From assembly GCA_009664345.1 (NCBI GenBank), contig CP043547.1:1302001-1366000 (forward strand): a stretch of 64,000 bases of DNA. The letters run 5' to 3'. Under the pieces are notes generated by a model, which saw only the letters and a list, made by a program, of their open reading frames with translations, was not told the origin of the DNA and ran no database searches. The stretch comes from Planctomycetales bacterium 10988 (lineage in GTDB: Bacteria; Planctomycetota; Planctomycetia; Pirellulales; Pb10988). This document shows positions 35,571-44,422 of the stretch, piece after piece (within the stretch, counting starts at the first letter, position 1; each line of letters starts with the position of its first letter). A program made the position numbers and the translations under genes.

Positions 35571-37811
35571 ATGACTTCCTTGGCGGATACCAAAGTGAAA
35601 ACGATTGCCTTGATCGGCAACCCCAACACGGGGAAATCCACCCTTTTCAGTGCTCTTTCAGGAATCCGGCAACGGGTTGGAAACTATCCTGGAGTAACGG
35701 TTGAAAAGAAAGTCGGCAAGTTACACCTCAAAGATCAATCGGTTGAATTGATCGACCTGCCGGGGACTTATAGTCTGGCACCGCGTTCCCCGGATGAGAT
35801 GATTGCTGTCGATGTTCTCTTGGGCCGTCAAAGTAAAACGAATCGACCCGATGCGGTCCTTTGCATTTTGGATGCCAGCAACTTAGAACGAAATCTCTAT
35901 TTACTAAGCCAAATTCTTGAACTGGAACTTCCCACAATCGTCACATTGAATATGACGGATGTCGCTCAGGAACGCGGCATTGAAATTCAAATCGAAACGC
36001 TTTCCGAGCGGCTGGGAGTTCCCGTTATTCCGTTGCAAGCCAATCGCGGCCGGGGTCTTGCTGAGCTAAAAGAGGCGATTTCGCAAATTCCTTCGCAACC
36101 GAAACGAGAGCAACATTCTCCGTTTCCCGAGGAATTTCAGCAGGCCGTTGGAGAACTCAAGACTTTTATTGAAGAGCAGGAAGGGGAGCCACTGCCGCGG
36201 TTTTTATGCGAACGGCTTTTGCTTGATACGAGTGGCTATTTAAAAGAGGCGGCTTTGACCAAAGTGACCGCCGAGACAGAGACAAAGCTTGCCAATCTTC
36301 GCACGAAATTGAGCGAGCAAGGTCATCCGGTTCCAGGTGTTGAGGCCGTTTCTCGATATACTTGGATCAATACAATTCTGGATGGGCTTGTCACTCGGCA
36401 AGAACGGACCAAGAAAAATTGGAGCGAACGGCTCGATAGTTTCCTCACGCATCGGGTCTTTGGAACGCTGTTCTTTGTCCTGGTGATGATGCTGATCTTT
36501 CAAGCGGTCTTCTCTTGGGCGGGGCCGTTGATGGATTTGATCGATGGCGGCATCGGTGGCCTCGGCGAATATCTTGCGGCGAATATGGAGGATTCCGCCC
36601 TTAAATCGCTCTTCGTGAATGGCATCATCGGCGGGGTCGGCGGCGTGCTTGTCTTTTTGCCACAAATTTTCATTCTTTTCCTCTTCATCGCCATTCTGGA
36701 AGACTGTGGTTATATGGCCCGGGCGGCCTATTTAATGGACCGGCTGATGTTTCGCTTGGGATTGAGTGGAAAATCGTTCATTCCGCTGCTGTCTTCGTTT
36801 GCTTGTGCGATCCCCGGAGTGATGGCGACCCGAGTCATTGAAAATCGCCGTGATCGTTTGGTTACGATTTTGATTGCTCCTTTGATGAGTTGTAGTGCTC
36901 GGCTTCCCGTCTATACGCTGTTAATTGCGGCCTTTATTCCGTCTTATACTTTTCTCGGTGGTTGGCTGGGTTTGCAAGGGATCACGATGTTTGCGATGTA
37001 CCTCGTGGGGGTCGTCGTGGCGGTTCTGGTTGCGGTGATCTTAAAGAAAACCATTTTGCCGGGGGAAACTCCTCCGTTTGTGATGGAATTGCCCAGCTAT
37101 AAATTTCCCTCGTTGAAGATCGTTTTCTATCGGATGTTTGAACGCGGCTGGGCCTTCATTCAACGGGCGGGCACGCTGATCTTTGCGGTCACGATTTTAA
37201 TTTGGGCAGCGGCCTACTTTCCGCAACAGACTGGCGACATTCCCACCGAGTACGAACCCCGCTATATCGCAATTGAAGATAAACAAAAAGAGTTGGCCAA
37301 CGTAGATCTAACCAGTGAAGAAGGGAAAGCGAAACAGAAATCCCTGGAAGAGATGCAGGAAACGTTAGACCTGGACCTGGCCGCTTATCAACTGGAACAA
37401 AGCTATCTGGGCCAGGTCGGCAAGTGGATCGAGCCGGTTGTTGTCCCACTCGGTTGGGATTGGCGGATCGGCTGTGCGGTGATTGCGTCTTTCCCGGCTC
37501 GTGAAGTGGTGGTGGGAACCTTAGGGGTCATCTATCACTTGGGTGATGAACAGGACGAAGAATCTCCTTCCCTGAGAAATACCCTACGTGCGGCAACCTG
37601 GGAAGGGACAGATCAAAAGGTCTTCAACGTTCCGGTGGCCCTATCAATTATGGTCTTCTTTGCCCTTTGTGCTCAATGTGCAGCAACCCTGGCCATTATC
37701 AAACGCGAGACCAATAGCTGGGGATGGCCACTCTTTACCTTTGTTTATATGACCGGGGCCGCGTATGTTGCCGCCTTTTTCACCTATCAAATTGGGATGC
37801 TCTTCGTTTAG
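35571..37811 (+). CDS. feoB: Ferrous iron transporter FeoB
   Basis: 746 residues from ATG 35571; a TTG 30 bases upstream is possible. The N-terminal G domain has G1 GNPNTGKST, G2 VGNYPGVTVEKK, G3 DLPGTYSL and G4 NMTD. A helical region (to about 270) leads to the membrane part with about 8-10 helices, including the Cys-containing SFACAIPGVMATR and SCSARLPVYTLL (gate motifs). A long loop with LTSEEGKAKQKS (about 590-620) lies between the last helices. It imports Fe2+ across the inner membrane. Confidence 0.95.
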   Translation: MTSLADTKVKTIALIGNPNTGKSTLFSALSGIRQRVGNYPGVTVEKKVGKLHLKDQSVELIDLPGTYSLAPRSPDEMIAVDVLLGRQSKTNRPDAVLCILDASNLERNLYLLSQILELELPTIVTLNMTDVAQERGIEIQIETLSERLGVPVIPLQANRGRGLAELKEAISQIPSQPKREQHSPFPEEFQQAVGELKTFIEEQEGEPLPRFLCERLLLDTSGYLKEAALTKVTAETETKLANLRTKLSEQGHPVPGVEAVSRYTWINTILDGLVTRQERTKKNWSERLDSFLTHRVFGTLFFVLVMMLIFQAVFSWAGPLMDLIDGGIGGLGEYLAANMEDSALKSLFVNGIIGGVGGVLVFLPQIFILFLFIAILEDCGYMARAAYLMDRLMFRLGLSGKSFIPLLSSFACAIPGVMATRVIENRRDRLVTILIAPLMSCSARLPVYTLLIAAFIPSYTFLGGWLGLQGITMFAMYLVGVVVAVLVAVILKKTILPGETPPFVMELPSYKFPSLKIVFYRMFERGWAFIQRAGTLIFAVTILIWAAAYFPQQTGDIPTEYEPRYIAIEDKQKELANVDLTSEEGKAKQKSLEEMQETLDLDLAAYQLEQSYLGQVGKWIEPVVVPLGWDWRIGCAVIASFPAREVVVGTLGVIYHLGDEQDEESPSLRNTLRAATWEGTDQKVFNVPVALSIMVFFALCAQCAATLAIIKRETNSWGWPLFTFVYMTGAAYVAAFFTYQIGMLFV

Positions 37812-37856
37812 CAAATAATCCACTCAACGGGGTGAAGGAAAGAGGGAGGAAGAGAA

Positions 37857-38075
37857 ATGATCTGGCAAGAATTCGTCGTATGGAGTCTCATCCTCTGGGC
37901 AACAGGTTATGTCCTCTGGCGGTTGTACCAATCTCTCTTCACTCCCACCAAGGCAGGTTGTGGAAGTTGTGCCAAATGCCCCAGCTCGGAAACTCCAACG
38001 AGCCCACCCAAACAAATGGTGACCTTGGAATCGTTAAAACTTCCTGCCAAGAAGCAAACCTCTATCACGAAATAG
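37857..38075 (+). CDS. FeoB-associated Cys-rich membrane protein
   Basis: 72 residues. One membrane helix (VVWSLILWATGYVLWRLYQ) and then AGCGSCAKCPSS, the CGxCxxC motif of FeoB-associated small proteins that may handle iron or redox. It follows feoB by 45 bases, with AGAGGGAGGAAGAG as ribosome site, and ends 11 bases from the convergent fhcA stop. Confidence 0.85.
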   Translation: MIWQEFVVWSLILWATGYVLWRLYQSLFTPTKAGCGSCAKCPSSETPTSPPKQMVTLESLKLPAKKQTSITK

Positions 38076-38086
38076 GAAATCGATCT

Positions 38087-39742
38087 TTAAGTGGTAGCGA
38101 GATCGACTTCCTTAAGATTGGCACGTTCACGCTTCTGTAAGGGATAATTCTCGAAGGAAACCGTATAGTTTTCCGCCCACCAAGGTGCGAGCCGCTTCTC
38201 GATCCCCGGATCATACGTCGGCCGCACGGAGCGGACCCCTGGATCGCGAGGGATACGAAGATCGTAGTTTTCCACTAAAAAATTGCCACCTTGGATCACA
38301 TATCGAGGAACGGCGAACATCTCTTCCGGATTCTGACTAGGCGAATAGATCGTGATATCCGCATCGGCCCCCTCTCCAAGATGCCCTTTCTGATGCAATC
38401 CAAGCATCTTCGCCGGAGCAGCCCTGGTGACGATGCAGATTTCTTCCAAGCTATACTCGCGTTTCAAATCCTTCAGTTGGCATCGCTTTTGAACACGCTT
38501 GGGAATCCGATCGAAGAACTCCTCGCGGAAGGCGGAATCCATCAGCAGCCGAATCAAGCGAGGATAAGTCAGAAAACTCCCGCCATTGGGGTGATCCGTA
38601 CTCATTGCGACTTGCCAGGGATTTTCAATCAGCAGATACCATTCAAGGCCAATCGCCCATTGCAAAGCATGGATGAAATTTCGGTCTTTATATTCCAAAG
38701 GAATGATGCCGCAACCACATTCCTGTTCGGTGTCGTGACTGATCCAAGGACCGCCATAAACCTGACTGAGGAAATGTCCGAGCGGCCCGTCCCCGGTCAT
38801 GCTGGTCGTTGGGCCAAACATGACTTGTCCGACATCCACCGTGATCTCTGGGTGCTGATTGACATACTCAACCAAGGGAGCGACTTCGGAACGGAGGCTC
38901 GTCTCTTTGTCTGGCTCCCCACCATAGCTGTGAAATTGGATATGGGCGAAATGCCCACGATGGCCTTCGAGGGTCTTCATGGAATCCAGCGTCGTCGACC
39001 AATTCCCGGCAACGCCAAGTTGATTGCAATGAATATGCACGGGATGCGGCAAGTTTAGCTGATTTCCAAAGCGGGCGACTTCTCGCAAAATGGTGCGTGG
39101 GGTAATGTCATAGCCGGAAACCTGCTCATCCAAACCGGACAGATTCCCTCTCCGGCACTGCTTCCAAACCTCGACTCCACCGGGATTAACCACTTTCGGG
39201 GCATAGGCACCTGTCGCATGTAAGAGCCAACCGAGAAACGCTTGGGCGACCTGGTATTCCTTTTTCTTGAGACATTCCAAGAGGAAACGGTGATTGCCAA
39301 CCAGGGTGAAGAAGCCTTTTTCAATCCCTGGGATTTGTGAAAATTCCTGATGCACCTGCCGGGCAGCGAGTGGAGGAACCGCCGCATCGAAGGCACAAGT
39401 ATAGCCCAACGCCGCATAGTGGTAGCCGGTCGTCCAGGAACTTGGCACGCTGCCGAGCGTTCCACTTCCCCAATCTCCCCGCCGGGGCTGAGGCTCGGCC
39501 AGCCGCTTTTCTTCGACCGTTAACTTCCGGGCCTCGGTGACTTTGGGGCCAGCAATATGACAATGCATATCCACCCCACCGGGCATCACCACCAAGCCGC
39601 GGGCGTCGATCTCTCGATCAGGTTGCCTATTTTTCGGGGGAGAAACGATTTTTCCCGATTCAATCCAAAGATTTCGTTCTTCCCCACGAATACTATGGAG
39701 GGGGTCGTAAACGGTTCCCCCGGTGATTTTCAATAATGTCAT
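38087..39742 (-). CDS. fhcA: Formylmethanofuran dehydrogenase subunit A / FhcA-type
   Basis: 551 residues from ATG 39742 (a TTG 21 bases earlier is possible). It belongs to the amidohydrolase family and in bacteria is part of the formyltransferase/hydrolase complex of the H4MPT C1 pathway, converting formyl-H4MPT to formate. Binuclear metal ligands seen are MHCHIAG (two His), the Lys in APKVVNPGG, His in HIHCNQLG and HFAHIQFHS, and Asp in STDHPNGG. Length matches FhcA/FwdA. The partner genes fhcB, C and D are not in the window. Planctomycetes are known to carry this pathway, so the call supports the host assignment. Confidence 0.9.
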   Translation of the reverse strand: MTLLKITGGTVYDPLHSIRGEERNLWIESGKIVSPPKNRQPDREIDARGLVVMPGGVDMHCHIAGPKVTEARKLTVEEKRLAEPQPRRGDWGSGTLGSVPSSWTTGYHYAALGYTCAFDAAVPPLAARQVHQEFSQIPGIEKGFFTLVGNHRFLLECLKKKEYQVAQAFLGWLLHATGAYAPKVVNPGGVEVWKQCRRGNLSGLDEQVSGYDITPRTILREVARFGNQLNLPHPVHIHCNQLGVAGNWSTTLDSMKTLEGHRGHFAHIQFHSYGGEPDKETSLRSEVAPLVEYVNQHPEITVDVGQVMFGPTTSMTGDGPLGHFLSQVYGGPWISHDTEQECGCGIIPLEYKDRNFIHALQWAIGLEWYLLIENPWQVAMSTDHPNGGSFLTYPRLIRLLMDSAFREEFFDRIPKRVQKRCQLKDLKREYSLEEICIVTRAAPAKMLGLHQKGHLGEGADADITIYSPSQNPEEMFAVPRYVIQGGNFLVENYDLRIPRDPGVRSVRPTYDPGIEKRLAPWWAENYTVSFENYPLQKRERANLKEVDLATT

Positions 39743-40100
39743 GTAATTCTTGTTGGTCAGCAAATAGAGGTTGATCTCTGAGCGTTTCTGATCGCATCGA
39801 AGATTGTTTGAGTATAGTGGGTGAATGACCGAAGAGGTATGGTAGTAAGAGAAACAAAGTTTCCGAATGCGACCGGAAGTTGGAGAGTTCAGCGAAGTTG
39901 GTTAAACTGCTCTTCAATTTCGGCTTCCTGCCTGTTAACGGTGGTTGATCACCACTGATCCTTAGTAAAATGTAAAAGTTATTGAATTTTGGTAAGCTTT
40001 TTGCAGTATTTTTACAGCAAAACCAAGTACAATAACTTCGACGAATCTGCTTTACAGATGGATTGCCTGCCAGAGCGTCTCAACTCCTCGACAAAGGGGA
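39743..40100. other. Intergenic region between divergent fhcA and a membrane protein gene
   Basis: About 360 bases. TTTTGC and GCAAAA (about 40003-40026) form a 6-bp inverted repeat; otherwise nothing. Promoters for both directions must be here but none is clear. Confidence 0.4.
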
Positions 40101-40520
40101 ATGATGATGGATTTTGTGATAGCCTTTATTTTGGGATTTATTGTCAGTTATTTAGTTCGTGAACGAACGGAATGGCTCTTTGGATATATCGGTAGACATT
40201 ATCCTGAGAAAGTCCCCTTTGTGATTTATGGCTTGGTCTTAGTCATCATCAGTTACTATGGGCAAGTTTTGGGGTTTTTGGCAGGAATTTGCCCACCGCT
40301 GATGTATTTGCTCTATCGATTCTATGCCGATTGGCGACACTTTCGCCAACGCGAAGTCGATCATACCACCGGACAGTCGGGGGAATTGCTAACCTCCAGT
40401 CGCCGCCCCTCCTTGGAACACGATCCGGGAATTCGTTCGGTTTCTTCCAACAGCACTTCCGAAAAAATCAATCATTCCGAGGAAGTCGAAGCAGAACCCG
40501 TCTCCACGGAGAAGAATTAA
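40101..40520 (+). CDS. Small membrane protein of unknown function
   Basis: 139 residues. Three consecutive ATG codons (MMMDF) follow AAAGGGG, and the third (40107) has the best spacing. Two or three membrane helices: FVIAFILGFIVSYLV and VPFVIYGLVLVIISYYGQVLGFLAGI, then a charged cytoplasmic tail of 60 residues rich in Ser and Glu. I do not recognise a family. Confidence 0.65.
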   Translation: MMMDFVIAFILGFIVSYLVRERTEWLFGYIGRHYPEKVPFVIYGLVLVIISYYGQVLGFLAGICPPLMYLLYRFYADWRHFRQREVDHTTGQSGELLTSSRRPSLEHDPGIRSVSSNSTSEKINHSEEVEAEPVSTEKN

Positions 40521-40735
40521 GACCCATCTTATCCACTTTTCCTTTCTCCCCGCCGACCGAGTCAGAAGAATAGATACAATCGAAATATTTTTACTCTCTG
40601 TCTCAATCCTCAGCATTTCTCGACCGATACTAAAATAGCTTCATTGCGGTTTTCTGTATTTGTTCACAGGAAACATTCTGCAACGGAAAATGGTTCGGTT
40701 GCCTTATTGGTCCACGCTATCCAGGACCCACCTCT

Positions 40736-43129
40736 ATGATCTTATCTCATGCGACTCGTACTCGTATCCTATTTGCTGCTCTAGGTTTAAGCAGCATGAT
40801 AGGAATTGGAACGGTTTGGGCTCAGCAGATCGAGGCTGAATCAAAATCTAAGGAAGTCGCTTCTCGGAAGGTAGAAGAGAAACGGACGAAATCTCCTTCA
40901 CCATTCCGGCAGGTGGCTCATCCGCATCCTTCAAGAGTAGGGCGTTCCATCGCTGATGGGGCACAGATTCCACGAATGGCAGACTCTCGAAGTCGGAATT
41001 TTCCTACGCGCTCTACCAATCCATTCGAAATGCCTGAGCTGCAAGCTCCCATTTCTGCTGGCGATCCCTGGCAGAAATCCGCGGCGGATCTCTTTGGTCC
41101 CAAGCTGAAGAAGGCGGGAGAACCCAGCTCTCGTGAATCCGAAATCGTCGAAAAGGACGAACGTTCCGAAGGACCGCAGTCGGAGCCAAAAACTCCGGAG
41201 ATGTTGACGGAACCAGAAGAAGAGAAGCCTATCGAGACGGAAACGCCTCAGCCTTTGGCAGAAAAAACAGAGACAGCATCCCCTGAATCCAAAGAACAGG
41301 AAAAAGGACCGGAAGCAGACGACGCACAGCCTCTGGTGGAAATGAAACCAGAGGGAAAAACTCCATCAGAGAGTGAAGAGCCGTCCATTCTCGAACCGGA
41401 TGAAAACGAAGAGATGGTGGTTCAGGACGAACCGATCCCAGCAATCGATCCTTCGCAAATGCCGAATTCCTCTCGACGGGCAGGCCCTCGCGGCTCGATG
41501 GTCGATGCTCAGCCAGGGGAAGAGACGCTCCCGGAATTATTGATTCCCGAGGAGAACTTGATTGTGACCCCGGCACCTTCGGCCAACACGCCTGAAGTAG
41601 AAGGTCAGGACACTCCCACGACGGAGATTAAAGAACCTGCTCGCTCGATGGCGGAAGCGGAAGAATCGGATGTCCCCGGCCTTTTGCCAGCTCCGGAATT
41701 TGAAAGTATTCCAGAAGCGGAAAAGATGGAACAGCCTGAACCGAACGTGGCAAAGAGCAAAGAGGAAACTTCGCCGCCGATCTTGGGTGATGTGAATGCC
41801 GAACCGCTTCAAGTCGAAGGCGAGGGGAAAGCTCACGTCGAATCCGAACCCAAGCAGAACATGATCGAGGAATTTCCCATCGAAGAAATGCCGATTGAGG
41901 AGATGCCCGTCGAAGAGCTACCTATTGAGGAAATGCCGATTGAGCAACTTCCCATCGAAGAAATGCCGCTGGAAGAATACCATCCGGAGCCGGAGGAACA
42001 TTCTCCTCATGTTCAACCGCTGGACTTGCCGCCGTATGTCGTGGATTTACAAGGTCGTATCGACCAGACCATCCACCACTACGCCGCCAACTGGGAGTTA
42101 AATTCCCGCGATCATTCCTATTGGGATATTATGCACCATATCGTCTTCGCTGGTGTGGATTCCAATATTCGCAGAAGTCATGCCCGCGGCCGTCCGGTAA
42201 ATTCGATCGGTTGGCTCTGTTGGAATGGACGTTGCAAAGGGCCTCCGAAGTTTATCTCCCGCGATCGTTATGGTCTTCGGGTGCAAAAAGGCCCTTGGGT
42301 GCAAGGACACTATGGACAGTTTTTGGCAATGCTGGCTCAATCGGGAGTCTATCCCAGCTATGAAGTCCGCGTCGATGGGAACAAATACACCGTGGCAGAC
42401 ATCATCGATAGCGAGCAAAAGTTCTGTCGCCGAGGAATTGAACTGACTTTCATTCTGCTAAGTATGTCTTATTATCTGCCGGATACCGATCAGGTTTGGA
42501 AGAACTACCGTGGCGAAAATTGGAACATCGAGCGATTGATCAGCGAGGAAATCTCCTCCCCGATTCTGCGGGATGCCGCTTGCGGCGGAACGCACCGGTT
42601 GATGGGTTTGAGTTATGCGATTCGTGCCCGAGTTCGCGAAGGGAAACCGCTGACGGGTGAGTTCAAACGAGCAGATATTTATATCCGCGACTACCAGGAT
42701 TATACCTTAGCCTTGCAAAACACCGACGGTTCGTTCAGCACGGAATGGTTCCGTCGCAAGGAAGCCCGTCGCGATCTGGATCGCCGCTTGCAAACGACCG
42801 GTCATATTCTGGAATGGATGGCATTCTCTGTAGATCGCGACCGATTGCTTGATCCGCAAATGATCAAGGCCGCGGCTTACTTGAACAACCTCCTCTGGAC
42901 TCAACGTGATCGCGAATGGGAGATCGGCCCCTTGGGTCATGCTCTGAAAGCCTTGAAAATTTACAACGCTCGCCTCCGAACCGAGCTAATGCCACCAGGG
43001 ACGCCTTCGGTGGTTGAACCGGCGGAACAACCACGATCCCAGCCTAGCGGCCGTGTTGCTTCTCGTCCTCATCAACCCGCTCAACATGGCATCTGGAGTG
43101 TAAGTGATTGGCACCCAGTGACCGACTAG
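40736..43129 (+). CDS. Large secreted protein: acidic Pro/Glu-rich region and helical C-terminal domain
   Basis: 797 residues. Signal peptide at residues 1-29 (ends GTVWAQ). Residues 30-425 are a low-complexity Glu/Pro/Ser-rich stalk with a tandem array of IEEMP units (separate feature). Residues 435-760 are a globular helical domain with recurring QGHYGQFLAMLAQSG, LMGLSYAIRARV and TGHILEWMAFS, which recalls the alpha/alpha-barrel of terpene-cyclase or squalene-hopene-cyclase-like folds; the catalytic DxDD motif is not seen. Similar domains occur in planctomycete proteins of unknown function. Export to the envelope is likely. Confidence 0.7.
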   Translation: MILSHATRTRILFAALGLSSMIGIGTVWAQQIEAESKSKEVASRKVEEKRTKSPSPFRQVAHPHPSRVGRSIADGAQIPRMADSRSRNFPTRSTNPFEMPELQAPISAGDPWQKSAADLFGPKLKKAGEPSSRESEIVEKDERSEGPQSEPKTPEMLTEPEEEKPIETETPQPLAEKTETASPESKEQEKGPEADDAQPLVEMKPEGKTPSESEEPSILEPDENEEMVVQDEPIPAIDPSQMPNSSRRAGPRGSMVDAQPGEETLPELLIPEENLIVTPAPSANTPEVEGQDTPTTEIKEPARSMAEAEESDVPGLLPAPEFESIPEAEKMEQPEPNVAKSKEETSPPILGDVNAEPLQVEGEGKAHVESEPKQNMIEEFPIEEMPIEEMPVEELPIEEMPIEQLPIEEMPLEEYHPEPEEHSPHVQPLDLPPYVVDLQGRIDQTIHHYAANWELNSRDHSYWDIMHHIVFAGVDSNIRRSHARGRPVNSIGWLCWNGRCKGPPKFISRDRYGLRVQKGPWVQGHYGQFLAMLAQSGVYPSYEVRVDGNKYTVADIIDSEQKFCRRGIELTFILLSMSYYLPDTDQVWKNYRGENWNIERLISEEISSPILRDAACGGTHRLMGLSYAIRARVREGKPLTGEFKRADIYIRDYQDYTLALQNTDGSFSTEWFRRKEARRDLDRRLQTTGHILEWMAFSVDRDRLLDPQMIKAAAYLNNLLWTQRDREWEIGPLGHALKALKIYNARLRTELMPPGTPSVVEPAEQPRSQPSGRVASRPHQPAQHGIWSVSDWHPVTD
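41864..41983 (+). repeat. Tandem 15-bp repeat, eight IEEMP-like units
   Basis: Units encode IEEFP, IEEMP, IEEMP, VEELP, IEEMP, IEQLP, IEEMP and LEEYH. The bases differ by synonymous changes between units, so the array is not recent. Confidence 0.9.
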
Positions 43130-43149
43130 CACACTCAGACGAGTTTAAA

Positions 43150-43198
43150 AACAAACGTCCGCTGCTCTTCATCATTGATCGAGCAGCGGACGTTTGTT
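43150..43198. terminator. 18-bp perfect hairpin after the secreted protein gene
   Basis: AACAAACGTCCGCTGCTC pairs without a mismatch with GAGCAGCGGACGTTTGTT around a 13-base loop. No T-run follows beyond TTTGTT, so it may act as an mRNA 3' end stabiliser or a non-canonical terminator. Confidence 0.6.
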
Positions 43199-43431
43199 CA
43201 TATCTATCGCTTCTTGGCTTCGCTCGGTTTCGCAGGGAATCTCTCAGCCGAGTTCCCTCCTAAAAAATGAGTAAAAAGTGAAATTCTTCCCGATTCAAAA
43301 CAAGAGAACCGTTGCGTCTTTTTCCTAGTTTTTGTAAGATTACAACCACTAAGAAGCGCCCCGCACAACTCCTATTTTCGGCCAAAGATGTCCTTCCTCC
43401 GCGGTACGACATGCAAAGGTGATCGGTTGGC

Positions 43432-44385
43432 ATGAAGTACCAAAACACCACCGATAAATTTCAAACGATTCTTCAAAGTGCGGAACGGCTCGCCACGTCG
43501 GTCTCTGCGGATGCGATGATTGTGTTGGCTGAACGGCCCATCAATTGGGAACGCCTTGAAACCCAAGTCAGCGAACACCGCCTCATTGTTGGGGTCGAAT
43601 CCAAGGAAGAGTTTGCCAATGCCTCGGCGATGACCAACTCGGCCCCGGTCAAAATCGATGTCGTTCTGCTTAGCCTTCCCAACAAACCCGTCTTCGAACG
43701 GTTAACACAATTCCTCCTTGAATGCGTCGCCGAAGAAATTCTTCCCCCTGGCTCTCGGGTGATTGCCCTTTATAGCGGATTCGAAGCCGATACGATTGAT
43801 TCTTTCAGCATCATCAATCTTGGGGAACACCTCGAACGCCTCACCGCACGGGACCTCAAGAACCTCGAAACGAAGGTGCCACTTGAGTCGCTCAAGGTCG
43901 TGGTCGATCTGGCTACCGAAATCGGAAGCGAAGGTCGTGAAGGAAAGCCCGTCGGCACCCTGTTCGTCATCGGAGACCATCGCAAGGTTCTCCAACACAG
44001 TCGGCCCGCCGGATTTGATTGTGTCAAAGGTTACAATCGGAAAGAAAGAAATCTTTTCGATCGTCGGGTGCGGGAGCCAGTCAAAGAAATCGCTCAACTG
44101 GATGGGGCTTTTGTCGTTTCCGCGGCTGGCATTGTTGAAAGTTGTTGCCGTTACATCGATGCACCAACGACCGGAATTTCTTTAGCCAAGGGCCTGGGTT
44201 CACGCCACTGGGCGGCCGCTGCGATTAGCAAAGTAACCAAAGCGATTTCGGTCTCTGTGAGTGAAAGCAGTGGTTCGGTGCGAATCTTTCAAAATGGTGA
44301 GATGGTCCTTCGGATTGAACCTTTCCGCCGTCGCCCGATGAAATGGAAAGAGTTCGAGTACGAACCACCGGCAACTTCCGAATAG
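43432..44385 (+). CDS. DacZ-like diadenylate cyclase (DAC/DisA_N domain)
   Basis: 317 residues. It should join two ATP into c-di-AMP. The C-terminal DAC domain (about 190-300) has the catalytic LDGAFVVS and GLGSRHWAAAAIS motifs. The N-terminal 180 residues (AERLATSVSADAMIVLAE) recall the alpha/beta N-domain of archaeal DacZ rather than the helical DisA or membrane CdaA types. The end, SVRIFQNGEMVLRIEP, also matches DacZ style. In the usual RHR motif the last residue is Trp here. No membrane segment, so it is soluble. Family assignment is by motif; the DacZ comparison is from memory. Confidence 0.8.
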   Translation: MKYQNTTDKFQTILQSAERLATSVSADAMIVLAERPINWERLETQVSEHRLIVGVESKEEFANASAMTNSAPVKIDVVLLSLPNKPVFERLTQFLLECVAEEILPPGSRVIALYSGFEADTIDSFSIINLGEHLERLTARDLKNLETKVPLESLKVVVDLATEIGSEGREGKPVGTLFVIGDHRKVLQHSRPAGFDCVKGYNRKERNLFDRRVREPVKEIAQLDGAFVVSAAGIVESCCRYIDAPTTGISLAKGLGSRHWAAAAISKVTKAISVSVSESSGSVRIFQNGEMVLRIEPFRRRPMKWKEFEYEPPATSE

Positions 44386-44422
44386 CACTTTTTGCTTTCT
44401 GCTACGCTTTTTCAATGCATTT

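Noticed and set aside
38291-39058. 255-codon frame opposite fhcA
   Set aside because: Antisense shadow of a gene with clear catalytic motifs.
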